From: Oscillospiraceae bacterium
GTDB taxonomy: Bacteria > Bacillota > Clostridia > Oscillospirales > Ruminococcaceae
Reading direction: 5' to 3'
NCBI GenBank assembly: GCA_022835495.1
Contig: BQOK01000001.1
Coordinates: 2,852,001-2,916,000 of the forward strand
DNA length: 64,000 nucleotides
Made by a program: the position numbers and the translations under genes
Shown: in pieces, positions 1 through 7,589 of the stretch
Layout of the letters: each line of letters starts with the position of its first letter
How positions within the stretch are numbered: position 1 is the stretch's first letter
Notes under the pieces: model-generated
Told to the model about the DNA's origin: nothing
The model's input: only the letters and a program-made list of their open reading frames with translations
Database searches by the model: none

Positions 1-406
1 GCACCACCCAGGAGATAAAGTGCGGAAAGGTAAACACCGTCTGAAAAAACTTCTTCACCCGCGGGTGGCGGATCTCGTTCAGCAAAATCGCCACAAGAAT
101 GGGCACCGGAAAATGGAACGCCAGCTTGCCCAGGCTGAAAACAATGGTATTTTTGAAGGCCCGCCAGAACTCCGCGTCGCCGAACATGGTTTTAAAATGG
201 TCAAAGCCCACCCAGGGGCTGTGCCACAGGCCGGTGTCATAGCGGTAGTTGCGGAACGCCAGGGTAATGCCCCCCATGGGCAGATAACAAAAGATCAGGT
301 ACCACGCCAATATGGGGATCAGCATTAAATACAACAGTCGATCGTTTTTGATCCGCTTCCACAGCTGTGCGCGGCGCAGCTTTCTTTCCAGTGTCTGTTC
401 TCTCAT
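1..406 (-). CDS. ABC sugar transporter permease, N-terminal part (truncated by window edge)
   Basis: Reading leftward from the ATG at 406-404, the frame stays open to base 1 (about 135 residues), starting MREQTLERKLRRAQLWKRI. A first membrane helix (LLYLMLIPILAWYLIF) is followed by a periplasmic-type segment and then a helix around FPVPILVAILLNEIRH. This matches the N-terminus of LplB/MalF-type permeases of carbohydrate ABC importers. The C-terminal half with the EAA loop lies outside the window. It is divergent from a YesM/YesN-type sensor/regulator pair, a common partner arrangement in which the two-component system controls the importer; that link here is inferred. The ribosome binding site is weak (AGGG about 12 bases upstream). 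The substrate cannot be told. Confidence 0.85.
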   Translation of the reverse strand, partial: MREQTLERKLRRAQLWKRIKNDRLLYLMLIPILAWYLIFCYLPMGGITLAFRNYRYDTGLWHSPWVGFDHFKTMFGDAEFWRAFKNTIVFSLGKLAFHFPVPILVAILLNEIRHPRVKKFFQTVFTFPHFISWVV

Positions 407-607
407 TGCGACCCGGCCCTTTCGTTGTTCTCACAATTGCAGTATACCTGCCCGGCCGCAGAATTGGTATGGACGAAACCAAACACTTTGCCCTGTTTAT
501 TTTTCATTTCGATCACAATTTATGTTCAAAAATTATATTTTCCCTGCATTTATGGAGAATTTTTAGGTGGCGCACCGGCTTTTTCCATATTCCCGGCCCC
601 AGTCCTG

Positions 608-616
608 TGTTATACT
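608..616 (+). promoter_or_regulatory. Extended -10 promoter element for the sensor kinase operon
   Basis: TGTTATACT matches TGnTATAAT with one mismatch, 28 bases before the kinase ATG. No convincing -35 is seen, as expected for extended -10 promoters. Confidence 0.4.
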
Positions 617-643
617 TTTTACCAGAGCGAAAGGGGTGTGCCC

Positions 644-2431
644 ATGAAAAAGATCTTTCAGCAATCCATCCTCAAGCAGTTCAAGCTGGTGCTGTATTGC
701 CTGCTCACCCTTACCCTGGTGCTCGCGGTGATCTGCTACGGCTTCATCTACCGGCTCATGATCAAAAGCGCCGCCTCCTACGCGCAGGACACCGCAGGCC
801 GTTTCGAGTCCGAGATCCAGTACATCCTGCGCCGGGCCGACTCTATTTTTGTAAACCTGATGTTCGACCCCAACATTGAGCGGCTGCTGCTCTCGCCCTA
901 TTCCGAAAACACTCCCGAATACATCAACTCCCTGCTGGTGCAGTTTTCCTCCTACTCCATCATGAACGAGGACATTGCCGACATCGCCCTCGTCTCGCCC
1001 GAGATCAGCTGGTCCAACTACTTTGACCCCGCCACCCTGCGCGGCTTCTGCGCCCAGATGGAAAACACCTACGACACCCGCTGTTTTGGCCTGCAGCCCT
1101 CGCCCCTTACCTCGCTGAAAAGGAATGACGAGGTGCGCCTGGTCTTTGCTCGCAACATGTACGGCATGCACAACAACCGCTCCTACGGGCGCTTTCTAGG
1201 CACGATCTTTCTTTCGCTGGACCTGCGCAAATCCCCGGTCACCCTGCCCACAGATGAAACGCTGGGCACATATTTTATCCTGAAAAGCGCCAGCGGCGCT
1301 TCCTTTTCCTTCAACTGCCCGCAGGCCCAGTGCCGGGAGATCCTGTCCCAATGGCATGATGGCGGCCCCGCCGCAGGCGGCGCCTACCTGCAAAAGCTCC
1401 AGGGCTACGACGTATACACCACCCGCATCGAGGGCACCGACCTGTACATCATCAGCGCGCTGGACCAGGCCCTGCTCACCCGCGATGTGAACCGGGCCAT
1501 CACCGTGTTTCTGGCCATTGCCATCGCCGTGTTCTTTCTGCTGGCGCTGCTTATGCGCTTTCTGCTCAAAAGCATGGTCACCCCGCTTCAAAAGCTGGCC
1601 GATTACATCGTGCGCATCCGCAACAGCCCCCCCGCCGCCCCCAAAGAGGCGCTTGCGCTGCAGGGCTGCGAGGAAGTGCAGAACCTCAACCGCTCGTTTT
1701 ACGAGCTGCTCCAGCGCCAGGCCCAGCTCTCCCAGGAGCTGCACGAAACCACCGTGACCCTGTACGAAACCGAGCTGGGCAAAAAGCAGGCCGAACTGGA
1801 TTTTCTGCGCAGCCAGATCAACCCCCACTTTTTGTACAACGCACTGGAATCCATCAACGCACTGGCCGCCGAGCGGGGCGTCGGCGAGATCAGCGACGCG
1901 GTGAACGCCCTGGGCAAGCTGTTCCGGTATAACGTAAAGGGCGGCGCCATTGTGCCGCTGCGCCAGGAACTGGAAACGGTAAAAGCCTACCTCACGGTGC
2001 AGCAGCTGCGTTTTGCCGACCGGCTGAACGTGATCTGCAGCGCCCGTGAAAACGCCCTGGCCGTGCCGGTCATGAAGCTGCTGGTGCAGCCGCTTGTGGA
2101 AAACGCGGTCCGCCACGGCATCGAGCCAAAAGCCGGTGCGGGCACCCTGTACATCGGCGCCCGCATCGAGGGTGCCGCCCTGGTGGTAAGCGTATACGAC
2201 GACGGCGTGGGCATCCCCCCGGCCGAGCTGGCCCGGCTGCAGGCGCTCCTGCAAAACCCGCCCGCCGGCGCCCAGGGCGATCACATCGGCCTTTTGAACG
2301 TGGCCTGCCGGGTTCGGCTTCGCTATGGCGCGGGCTACGGGCTGCGGATCGAGAGCAAACCGGGCGATGGCACGCGGCAGATCCTCACCCTGCCCGCGGC
2401 CCTGCCGGAAAAGGAGGAACCACTGTGCTGA
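644..2431 (+). CDS. YesM/LytS-type sensor histidine kinase
   Basis: 595 residues from the ATG at 644, which follows GAAAGGGG. Membrane helices lie near residues 13-38 and 286-310 and flank an extracytoplasmic sensor domain of about 245 residues. A HAMP-like linker (about 310-365) leads to a His_kinase (PF06580-type) domain with the phospho-acceptor His395 in QINPHFLYNALES, then a HATPase_c domain with LVQPLVENAVRHGIEP (N box) and DDGVGIP (G1 box). The family senses extracellular carbohydrate or cell-wall signals and phosphorylates a YesN-type regulator. The stop codon overlaps the next gene by 7 bases, indicating translational coupling. A longer upstream reading frame exists but lacks coding character before 644. 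Confidence 0.93.
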   Translation: MKKIFQQSILKQFKLVLYCLLTLTLVLAVICYGFIYRLMIKSAASYAQDTAGRFESEIQYILRRADSIFVNLMFDPNIERLLLSPYSENTPEYINSLLVQFSSYSIMNEDIADIALVSPEISWSNYFDPATLRGFCAQMENTYDTRCFGLQPSPLTSLKRNDEVRLVFARNMYGMHNNRSYGRFLGTIFLSLDLRKSPVTLPTDETLGTYFILKSASGASFSFNCPQAQCREILSQWHDGGPAAGGAYLQKLQGYDVYTTRIEGTDLYIISALDQALLTRDVNRAITVFLAIAIAVFFLLALLMRFLLKSMVTPLQKLADYIVRIRNSPPAAPKEALALQGCEEVQNLNRSFYELLQRQAQLSQELHETTVTLYETELGKKQAELDFLRSQINPHFLYNALESINALAAERGVGEISDAVNALGKLFRYNVKGGAIVPLRQELETVKAYLTVQQLRFADRLNVICSARENALAVPVMKLLVQPLVENAVRHGIEPKAGAGTLYIGARIEGAALVVSVYDDGVGIPPAELARLQALLQNPPAGAQGDHIGLLNVACRVRLRYGAGYGLRIESKPGDGTRQILTLPAALPEKEEPLC

Positions 2432-3810
2432 AAGTATTGCTTGCCGACGACGAGGCCAAGGTGCTGCGCCACCTGCAAACGGCGATTCCCTGGCTGCAGC
2501 TGGGGCTCGAGATTGCGGGCACCGCCCAAACCGGGGCCGAGGCCCTCAGCCTTGCCCGCCGCCTTCCGGTGGACGTGGTCATCACCGACATCCGCATGCC
2601 CGGCATGGACGGCCTGGCCCTCTGCCAAAAGCTGCGCGAACAAAACCCCCGCACCCAACTCATCATTCTCAGCGGCTACCAGGATTTCGCCTATGCCAAA
2701 AAGGCCATCGAGCTCCAGGTGCTGGGCTACTGCTTAAAGCCCATCGACACCGGTGATCTGATCGGCCTTTTGCGCGCCGCGGTGCGCAGCGCGCTGCAAA
2801 GCAAAGCCTCGGACGGCGACGCGCTGCTGGATTTGATCGAGGACGGCGCCCCGCACGAGGTCCGCGCCGCGTTCCGCGAGCTGGGGCTCTGCTCCGCCGG
2901 GGTCCATGTGGCCGCCTCGGTGGGGGTGCACAACATCGAAAAACCGCTTGCCGCCCAGCTGAGCTACAAGCTCGGCAAGCACAAGTACCTCTATTTTTCC
3001 TCCCGCCCCTTCGACCGGGCAGCCGCCGAGCGCATCATCGCCTATGCCGAAGGGCGCGGCGGGATCGGCATGCCGCCGGAGCCTTGCGGGTTTGAGCGCC
3101 TGAACGGCGCGGTGGAAAACGCGCTGGCCATGGCCTTTCAGTTTTTTGTCAGCGGGCGCCCCACCCTGTGCGGCTCCCTGGTCGCCGGCCCCCTGGCGGA
3201 CGAGGCCTTTGCCCGGCTGGAAAGCGCTTCCCAGCACCCGGGGCAGCTCAAAGCCCTGCTGGAAGAGCTTGCCCATGCCGATTGCAGCCTGATTTTCAAC
3301 ATCCAGTCTGCGTTCGTTTTCTGCAACCGGGTGGCCGCCTGCCCCGCCTTCGGCGGCGCGGCCGAGCACGGCGAGCGCATGCTCTACGGCTTTGAACAGC
3401 TGGCGGCCGACCACGAAAACCTCTCCTGCCTGCTGCAAAGCCTTGCGGCCGAGATCTCCCCCGCGGCGCTGCCCCGCCCGGAACCGGCCCCCTCCGGCGC
3501 CTCGGGCAGCTTTCTGCCCATCCTGCGGTATCTCGAGGAAAATTACGAAAAGGATCTCTCGCTGAAAAAAATCGCGGAACACTTTCATCTGAACGCCTGT
3601 TACGTCAGCCAGCTCATCCGCGGCGAAACCGGCCTCACCTATACCCAATACGTCACCGAATTGCGCATCAACAAGGCCAAAGAGCTGCTCAAGACCACCT
3701 CCCTCAGCCTTGCCGAGATCAGCGAAGCGGTGGGCTTCAACGACTATTTCTACTTCATCAAAAAGTTCAAAAAGGAAGTGGGCGTGACCCCCGGCAAATA
3801 CCTGCCCTGA
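2425..3810 (+). CDS. YesN-type response regulator, receiver plus AraC-type DNA-binding domain
   Basis: 461 residues from a GTG at 2425 preceded by AAGGAGG. The N-terminal receiver (1-120) has the acidic pair in LLADDE, phospho-acceptor Asp55 in VVITDIRMPGMDG, and the switch Lys in YCLKPID. A middle region of about 230 residues has no recognised domain, as usual in YesN proteins. The C-terminal ~100 residues are an AraC/XylS double helix-turn-helix (LSLKKIAEHFHLNACYVSQL and LAEISEAVGFNDYFYFIKKF). It is the partner of the kinase upstream and probably activates the divergent sugar ABC operon (inferred). Confidence 0.94.
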   Translation: MLKVLLADDEAKVLRHLQTAIPWLQLGLEIAGTAQTGAEALSLARRLPVDVVITDIRMPGMDGLALCQKLREQNPRTQLIILSGYQDFAYAKKAIELQVLGYCLKPIDTGDLIGLLRAAVRSALQSKASDGDALLDLIEDGAPHEVRAAFRELGLCSAGVHVAASVGVHNIEKPLAAQLSYKLGKHKYLYFSSRPFDRAAAERIIAYAEGRGGIGMPPEPCGFERLNGAVENALAMAFQFFVSGRPTLCGSLVAGPLADEAFARLESASQHPGQLKALLEELAHADCSLIFNIQSAFVFCNRVAACPAFGGAAEHGERMLYGFEQLAADHENLSCLLQSLAAEISPAALPRPEPAPSGASGSFLPILRYLEENYEKDLSLKKIAEHFHLNACYVSQLIRGETGLTYTQYVTELRINKAKELLKTTSLSLAEISEAVGFNDYFYFIKKFKKEVGVTPGKYLP

Positions 3811-3840
3811 ACGCCCATCTTCCCCGCTTTTTCTATTACA

Positions 3841-3880
3841 ACCGGAAGGCCGGCCCCTTTTCAGGGGCCGGCCTTCCGGT
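3841..3880 (+). terminator. GC-rich hairpin after the two-component operon
   Basis: A perfect 17-bp inverted repeat (3841-3857 with 3864-3880) with a TTTTCA loop sits 30 bases after the regulator stop. It lacks an immediate T-run, so termination strength is uncertain; it may also serve the converging gene on the other strand. Confidence 0.55.
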
Positions 3881-3991
3881 TGTGTTCGCAGGCACTTTTT
3901 CGTCCAGGCGGGTTTTATTCGGGCAGCACATTGCGTTTCGATCCCTTTCTGCGCCCTCCTTGGGCCGCAGAGAAGGGAAAGGCTTCCCGGC

Positions 3992-4566
3992 TTAGCCGCC
4001 GGGCTTTGTGTGCTTAAACTGGTAGGCTGCACCAAGGGCGGCCAGTGCAAGGCCCGCCGCCAGCCACGCCGCGCCCAAAGCGATTTCCGGCAAAAACGCG
4101 TCTGCTATCTCCGCCAGCGCGCGCGCCGCCGAAAGGCCGCCGCCCAGCGCCGTGGCCAAGATCAGCACCGGCCTGGCAAATTTGATTCCCAACACTCCCA
4201 GCGTCAGACCGGCAGCCACACATACCAGGGCGCCCCACCCTCCGTACAATTTGAGAAACGGCAGGGTGATGACCCAGCCCAGCATAAAGCACAGCACAAA
4301 AATGCCGCCCAGATACAGCTTAAAAGAAAGGCAGGCGAACACTACGCCCAGCAGCAAGGCCACGCCCGTCCAAGCCAGCGGATTTCCCTGAAACAGCAGC
4401 GCCCCCAAACCGGCCCCAAGCGCGCCGCCCAGCGCAAAACACCCCAGGGCGATCCACACCTTTTTAATTGATAGCCAAAAAAACAATTGAGTAAGGCAAG
4501 CGCGATGCCAAAGGTTCCCCCCGCCGCCGCGCCCAGAATGGGCGAGGCCTGCCCAAAACCGCTCAT
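3992..4566 (-). pseudogene. Small multi-helix membrane protein (DUF4203-like), interrupted by a frameshift
   Basis: The natural start is the ATG at 4566-4564, overlapping the upstream stop (ATGA). Frame 1 gives MSGFGQASPILGAAAGG through NCFFGYQLKR and then degenerates. The frame reading LSIKKVWIALGCFALGG continues with five or six hydrophobic helices to TKPGG at 3992. Adding one base to the A5 run (T5 on the given strand, 4461-4465) restores a continuous protein of about 190 residues across GYQLKKVWIALGCF, which resembles the DUF4203 membrane family. It is therefore a genuine frameshift mutation or a sequence error; no canonical slippery heptamer is present. Function unknown. Confidence 0.6.
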
Positions 4567-5120
4567 GGCTCGCTCTCCCTTTTTTGCGGGCGGGCCGCTT
4601 CTTCCCGCTGCGCCTCATACGCCAGCCGCTTTTGAATGTAAACCTTGTCCGCATAGGCCTGGGCCACCCGCACCACCAGCAGCGCACCCTCGTCCTGCGG
4701 GGCCTGCTGGGCGGGCGCGCCCTCAATGGCCAGGCGCAGTGCGCGCTCCAGCTGCTCGCAAAAATAGTCGTAGGCCTGCTCCACCGGGCAGTGGTCGATC
4801 TGGCTGCGGATCAGCTGCGCGATCTCGGGGATGCTGAATACCTGCTTGAGCGCGCAGATCGCCACCAGATACGCCACATGTGCCTTGCTGTACTTTTTAT
4901 TCAGAGGCGGGCCCATCACCCGCTGCTTCACATAATTGTTCACCATTGCCTTGGTGAGCATCTTTTCCTGCGGGTCGGGGCACAGGGGGGCAAATATCTC
5001 GTTGATATAGCCCGTCACCTGGTCCATATACAGTTCAATGCCGGGCAGCTGCGCCCAGCGGGGGCAGCGAAATGCAAGCACCTGCCGGGCCTGCTCGCTG
5101 TTTTGAAAGCCTTGTTTCAT
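4563..5120 (-). CDS. DUF1836 domain protein (putative regulator)
   Basis: 185 residues. The pattern KMLTKAMVNNYVKQRVMGPP followed by KYSKAHVAYLVAICALKQVFS is typical of DUF1836 (PF08876), a MerR-like winged-helix family common in Clostridia and usually of unknown target. The C-terminal 40 residues are charged. Its stop overlaps the start of the small membrane protein gene, so the two form an operon. It diverges from the ClC gene, with the shared upstream region at 5121-5276. Confidence 0.8.
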   Translation of the reverse strand: MKQGFQNSEQARQVLAFRCPRWAQLPGIELYMDQVTGYINEIFAPLCPDPQEKMLTKAMVNNYVKQRVMGPPLNKKYSKAHVAYLVAICALKQVFSIPEIAQLIRSQIDHCPVEQAYDYFCEQLERALRLAIEGAPAQQAPQDEGALLVVRVAQAYADKVYIQKRLAYEAQREEAARPQKRESEP

Positions 5121-5199
5121 CGTATATCGTACCTCAGCGGTTGGTTTTGCACATTGGATGCCGTAATTGTACCACGTTTTCCTTTTTATTTCAAATTCC

Positions 5200-5227
5200 T
5201 TGACTGCCCTTTCCCGCGTGCTATAAT
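5200..5227 (+). promoter_or_regulatory. Sigma-A type promoter of the ClC gene
   Basis: TTGACT at 5200-5205 and a perfect TATAAT at 5222-5227, with a 16-base spacer. It lies about 50 bases before the ClC start. Confidence 0.8.
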
Positions 5228-5276
5228 GCTATACGTGTGTTCACGAAAACTTCATATTTAAGGGGTGCAATCTGCT

Positions 5277-6545
5277 TTGACCGAGTATCGGAACAAAATA
5301 CGGCAAAACTTTGCCGAGGCGCTGTTTCCCTACAGCGAAACATTTTTGCGCTGGGTCGTCTGCTCCAGCCTGATGGGCTTTTTGTGCGGCCTGGTGGGGG
5401 CGGTGTTTTTCCACATGGTGCGCTGGGCCACGAACATGCGCCTGGCCCACCCCTGGCTTTTATACCTGCTGCCGGTGGGCGGGCTTGTGATCGTTTTTGT
5501 ATACGAGATCTGCCGCATGAGCACCGACCGGGGCACCAACGCCGTGATCGAGAGCGCCCGCGAGGGCAAGCGCGCCCCGCTGCGCCTGACCCCTCTCATT
5601 ATTATGGCCACCTTTATCACCCATCTGTTGGGCGGCAGTGCAGGCCGCGAGGGCGCGGCCCTTCAGATCGGGGGCAGCATGGGCGGCTGGCTGGGCGAAA
5701 AGCTGCGGCTCAACCAGGCAAGCCAGCACTTCATGGTGCTGGCGGGCATGAGCGGCGTGTTCAGCGCGCTGTTCGGCACCCCGCTCACCGCCTCCATCTT
5801 CAGCATCGAGGTCATCTGCGTGGGGGTGATCTATCATGCGGCCCTGCTGCCCTGCACCCTTTCAAGCCTGGTGGCCTACGGCACCGCGCTTTTGCTGGGC
5901 ACCACGCCCGAGCGCTTTGTGATCCACGCCCCGGCCGCCCTGAGCTGGGGCAACTCCTGGCGGGCCATGCTGCTGGGCGTGGGCTGCGCGCTGGTGGGGA
6001 TCCTGTTCTGCACGGTAATGCATCTGTCCAGCCAGCTGTACCAGACCCACCTGAAAAACCAGTACGCCCGCATTCTGGTGGGCGCGGGGCTCATCATCCT
6101 GCTCACCCTTGTGTTCGGCACCCGGGATTACAACGGCGCAGGCATGAGCGTGATCGAAGCCGCCATCACCGAGGGGGTGCTGGCCCACCCCCTGGCGTTT
6201 GTGTTCAAGCTGCTGCTCACCGGCGTGACCCTGGGCTGCGGCTTCCGCGGCGGCGAAATCGTGCCCACCTTCTTCATCGGCTCCACCTTCGGCTGCCTGG
6301 TCGGCCCGCTGCTGGGCCTCGACCCGGGCCTTGCCGCCGCCCTGGCGCTGGTGGCCACCTTCTGCGCGGTCACCAACTGCCCCTTTGCCAGCATTGCCCT
6401 AGGCATCGAGCTGTTCGGCGCAGAGCCTCTTCTGCTTTACCTGCTGGTGTGCGCGGTGAGTTACCTGCTCAGCGGTTATTCCAGCCTATATTCCAGTCAG
6501 ACCATCATGTTCTCCAAGCTCGACCACCAGCCGCGGGAGGGCTGA
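5277..6545 (+). CDS. ClC family chloride channel/transporter
   Basis: About 422 residues. I favour the TTG at 5277 because AGGGG (5261-5265) lies 11 bases upstream; the GTG at 5265 overlaps that site. About ten hydrophobic helices carry the ClC signatures: GGSAGREGAALQIG, holding the GREG segment with the gating glutamate, and CGFRGGEIVPTFFIGSTFG, the second anion-pathway loop. The family conducts chloride or exchanges it for protons, sometimes fluoride. No C-terminal CBS domains are present, so it is the short bacterial form. It has its own promoter and terminator and is monocistronic. Confidence 0.93.
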   Translation: MTEYRNKIRQNFAEALFPYSETFLRWVVCSSLMGFLCGLVGAVFFHMVRWATNMRLAHPWLLYLLPVGGLVIVFVYEICRMSTDRGTNAVIESAREGKRAPLRLTPLIIMATFITHLLGGSAGREGAALQIGGSMGGWLGEKLRLNQASQHFMVLAGMSGVFSALFGTPLTASIFSIEVICVGVIYHAALLPCTLSSLVAYGTALLLGTTPERFVIHAPAALSWGNSWRAMLLGVGCALVGILFCTVMHLSSQLYQTHLKNQYARILVGAGLIILLTLVFGTRDYNGAGMSVIEAAITEGVLAHPLAFVFKLLLTGVTLGCGFRGGEIVPTFFIGSTFGCLVGPLLGLDPGLAAALALVATFCAVTNCPFASIALGIELFGAEPLLLYLLVCAVSYLLSGYSSLYSSQTIMFSKLDHQPREG

Positions 6546-6572
6546 CCCTTCCCCCCCTTTTACTTCCTATCC

Positions 6573-6602
6573 AAGACCGCCCGCACAGGGCGGTCTTTTT
6601 TT
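6573..6602 (+). terminator. Intrinsic terminator of the ClC gene
   Basis: 10-bp stem AAGACCGCCC / GGGCGGTCTT with a 5-base loop, followed by a T-run. Confidence 0.92.
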
Positions 6603-6854
6603 GTAACGCGGCCCTTTTTGTGCCCGGCATAAATGCGGTTCCCCCTTTTTCCTGATCTTATTTTATTTTTCATCAAAAATTCCCATTATTTTTATTTATT
6701 TCTTTTAATTCCACCAAAGCCTTTTATTTCCACAAAATATACGATATATTTATTATATAGTAAAAAATTTGTGGGGCCTTCCGCCATTTTTTCGCATACC
6801 GGGATACAGGCCCTTCACTTGCCTGAAACAATTTTTATAAAAGGGGGCATTTCC
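6603..6854. other. AT-rich region upstream of the rhs operon
   Basis: No gene is seen. The stretch 6650-6775 is strikingly AT-rich (T and A tracts, TATATTTATTATATAG) compared with its GC-rich neighbours. It is the likely promoter region for the membrane protein and rhs genes, but no single -35/-10 pair stands out. Confidence 0.5.
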
Positions 6855-7553
6855 ATGTCTGCCATGCAGCGCAAACCTGTATTTTTCGCCGCTGCCGCCT
6901 TGTGCAGCTTTGGGCTGGGGGCCGCGGCCTCGCTGGCATTGGGCGGGGCGCTGCAAAAGGGCGCCGCCGCAGGGCCGGGCGCCGTGTGGGGGGCCGCCCT
7001 TTTCCTGTTCGCGCTCTGGGGGCTTTTGTGGGCTCTCGCATCTTACCTTGCGCGCTCCTGGGCGGCGCTGCGGGCCCTGGCTGGCGCCGCTTCGTTTCTG
7101 GCCTGCCTCGCGCTGTACGGGCTGCTGTACTTCGGGTTCCTGCTGGCGGTGCCGCCGCTGCTTTTAACCCTGGACGGCCAGGCCGCCGGCCTGAGCCTCA
7201 CCCACTGGCTGGGGCTTGGGGTGCAGGCGCTGTTTTTCCCTTTGCCGTGGGTCGCGGCGCTGGCCTGGGCCGCACCGCAGGGGATGGTGCGCGGGCTCGG
7301 CGTTCTTTTGATCCATTTTTATGGGTGGATGGCGGGCCTTGCCGTGCTGGAGGCGCTTGCGGCGCCCCTGTGCGCCCGGGTTCCGGGGCTGCCGGGGCTC
7401 CTGCTTCAGGGCTTTGTGTCCGGTGCCGTGTATCTGGCGGGCGCGCTGCTTGCGGCTGCGCGCCTGCGCCGCGGGCTTTCCCCGCTGCCCCCCGCCCCCT
7501 TGGCGGCGGCAGCCGAAAGCGCTGCGTCTTCGCAAGAACCGTCCCTGGTGTAA
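6855..7553 (+). CDS. Six-helix integral membrane protein upstream of rhs, function unknown
   Basis: 232 residues from the ATG at 6855, which follows AAGGGGGC; the longer frame upstream is AT-rich and non-coding. Six hydrophobic Ala/Leu/Gly-rich helices fill nearly the whole length, ending in a short Pro/Ala/Ser tail. No family is recognised. The gene ends 36 bases before the rhs start with no terminator between, so it is probably co-transcribed. A role in exporting or anchoring the toxin is possible but only positional inference. Confidence 0.75.
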   Translation: MSAMQRKPVFFAAAALCSFGLGAAASLALGGALQKGAAAGPGAVWGAALFLFALWGLLWALASYLARSWAALRALAGAASFLACLALYGLLYFGFLLAVPPLLLTLDGQAAGLSLTHWLGLGVQALFFPLPWVAALAWAAPQGMVRGLGVLLIHFYGWMAGLAVLEALAAPLCARVPGLPGLLLQGFVSGAVYLAGALLAAARLRRGLSPLPPAPLAAAAESAASSQEPSLV

Positions 7554-7589
7554 ATTCGCCCCCGCAAAGTGTGTGAGGAGGGAGCCTTT

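Noticed and set aside
4461-4490. Programmed -1 frameshifting in the small membrane gene
   Set aside because: The context CAA TTA AAA AGG is not an X-XXY-YYZ heptamer allowing re-pairing in both sites, and no downstream stem is obvious.
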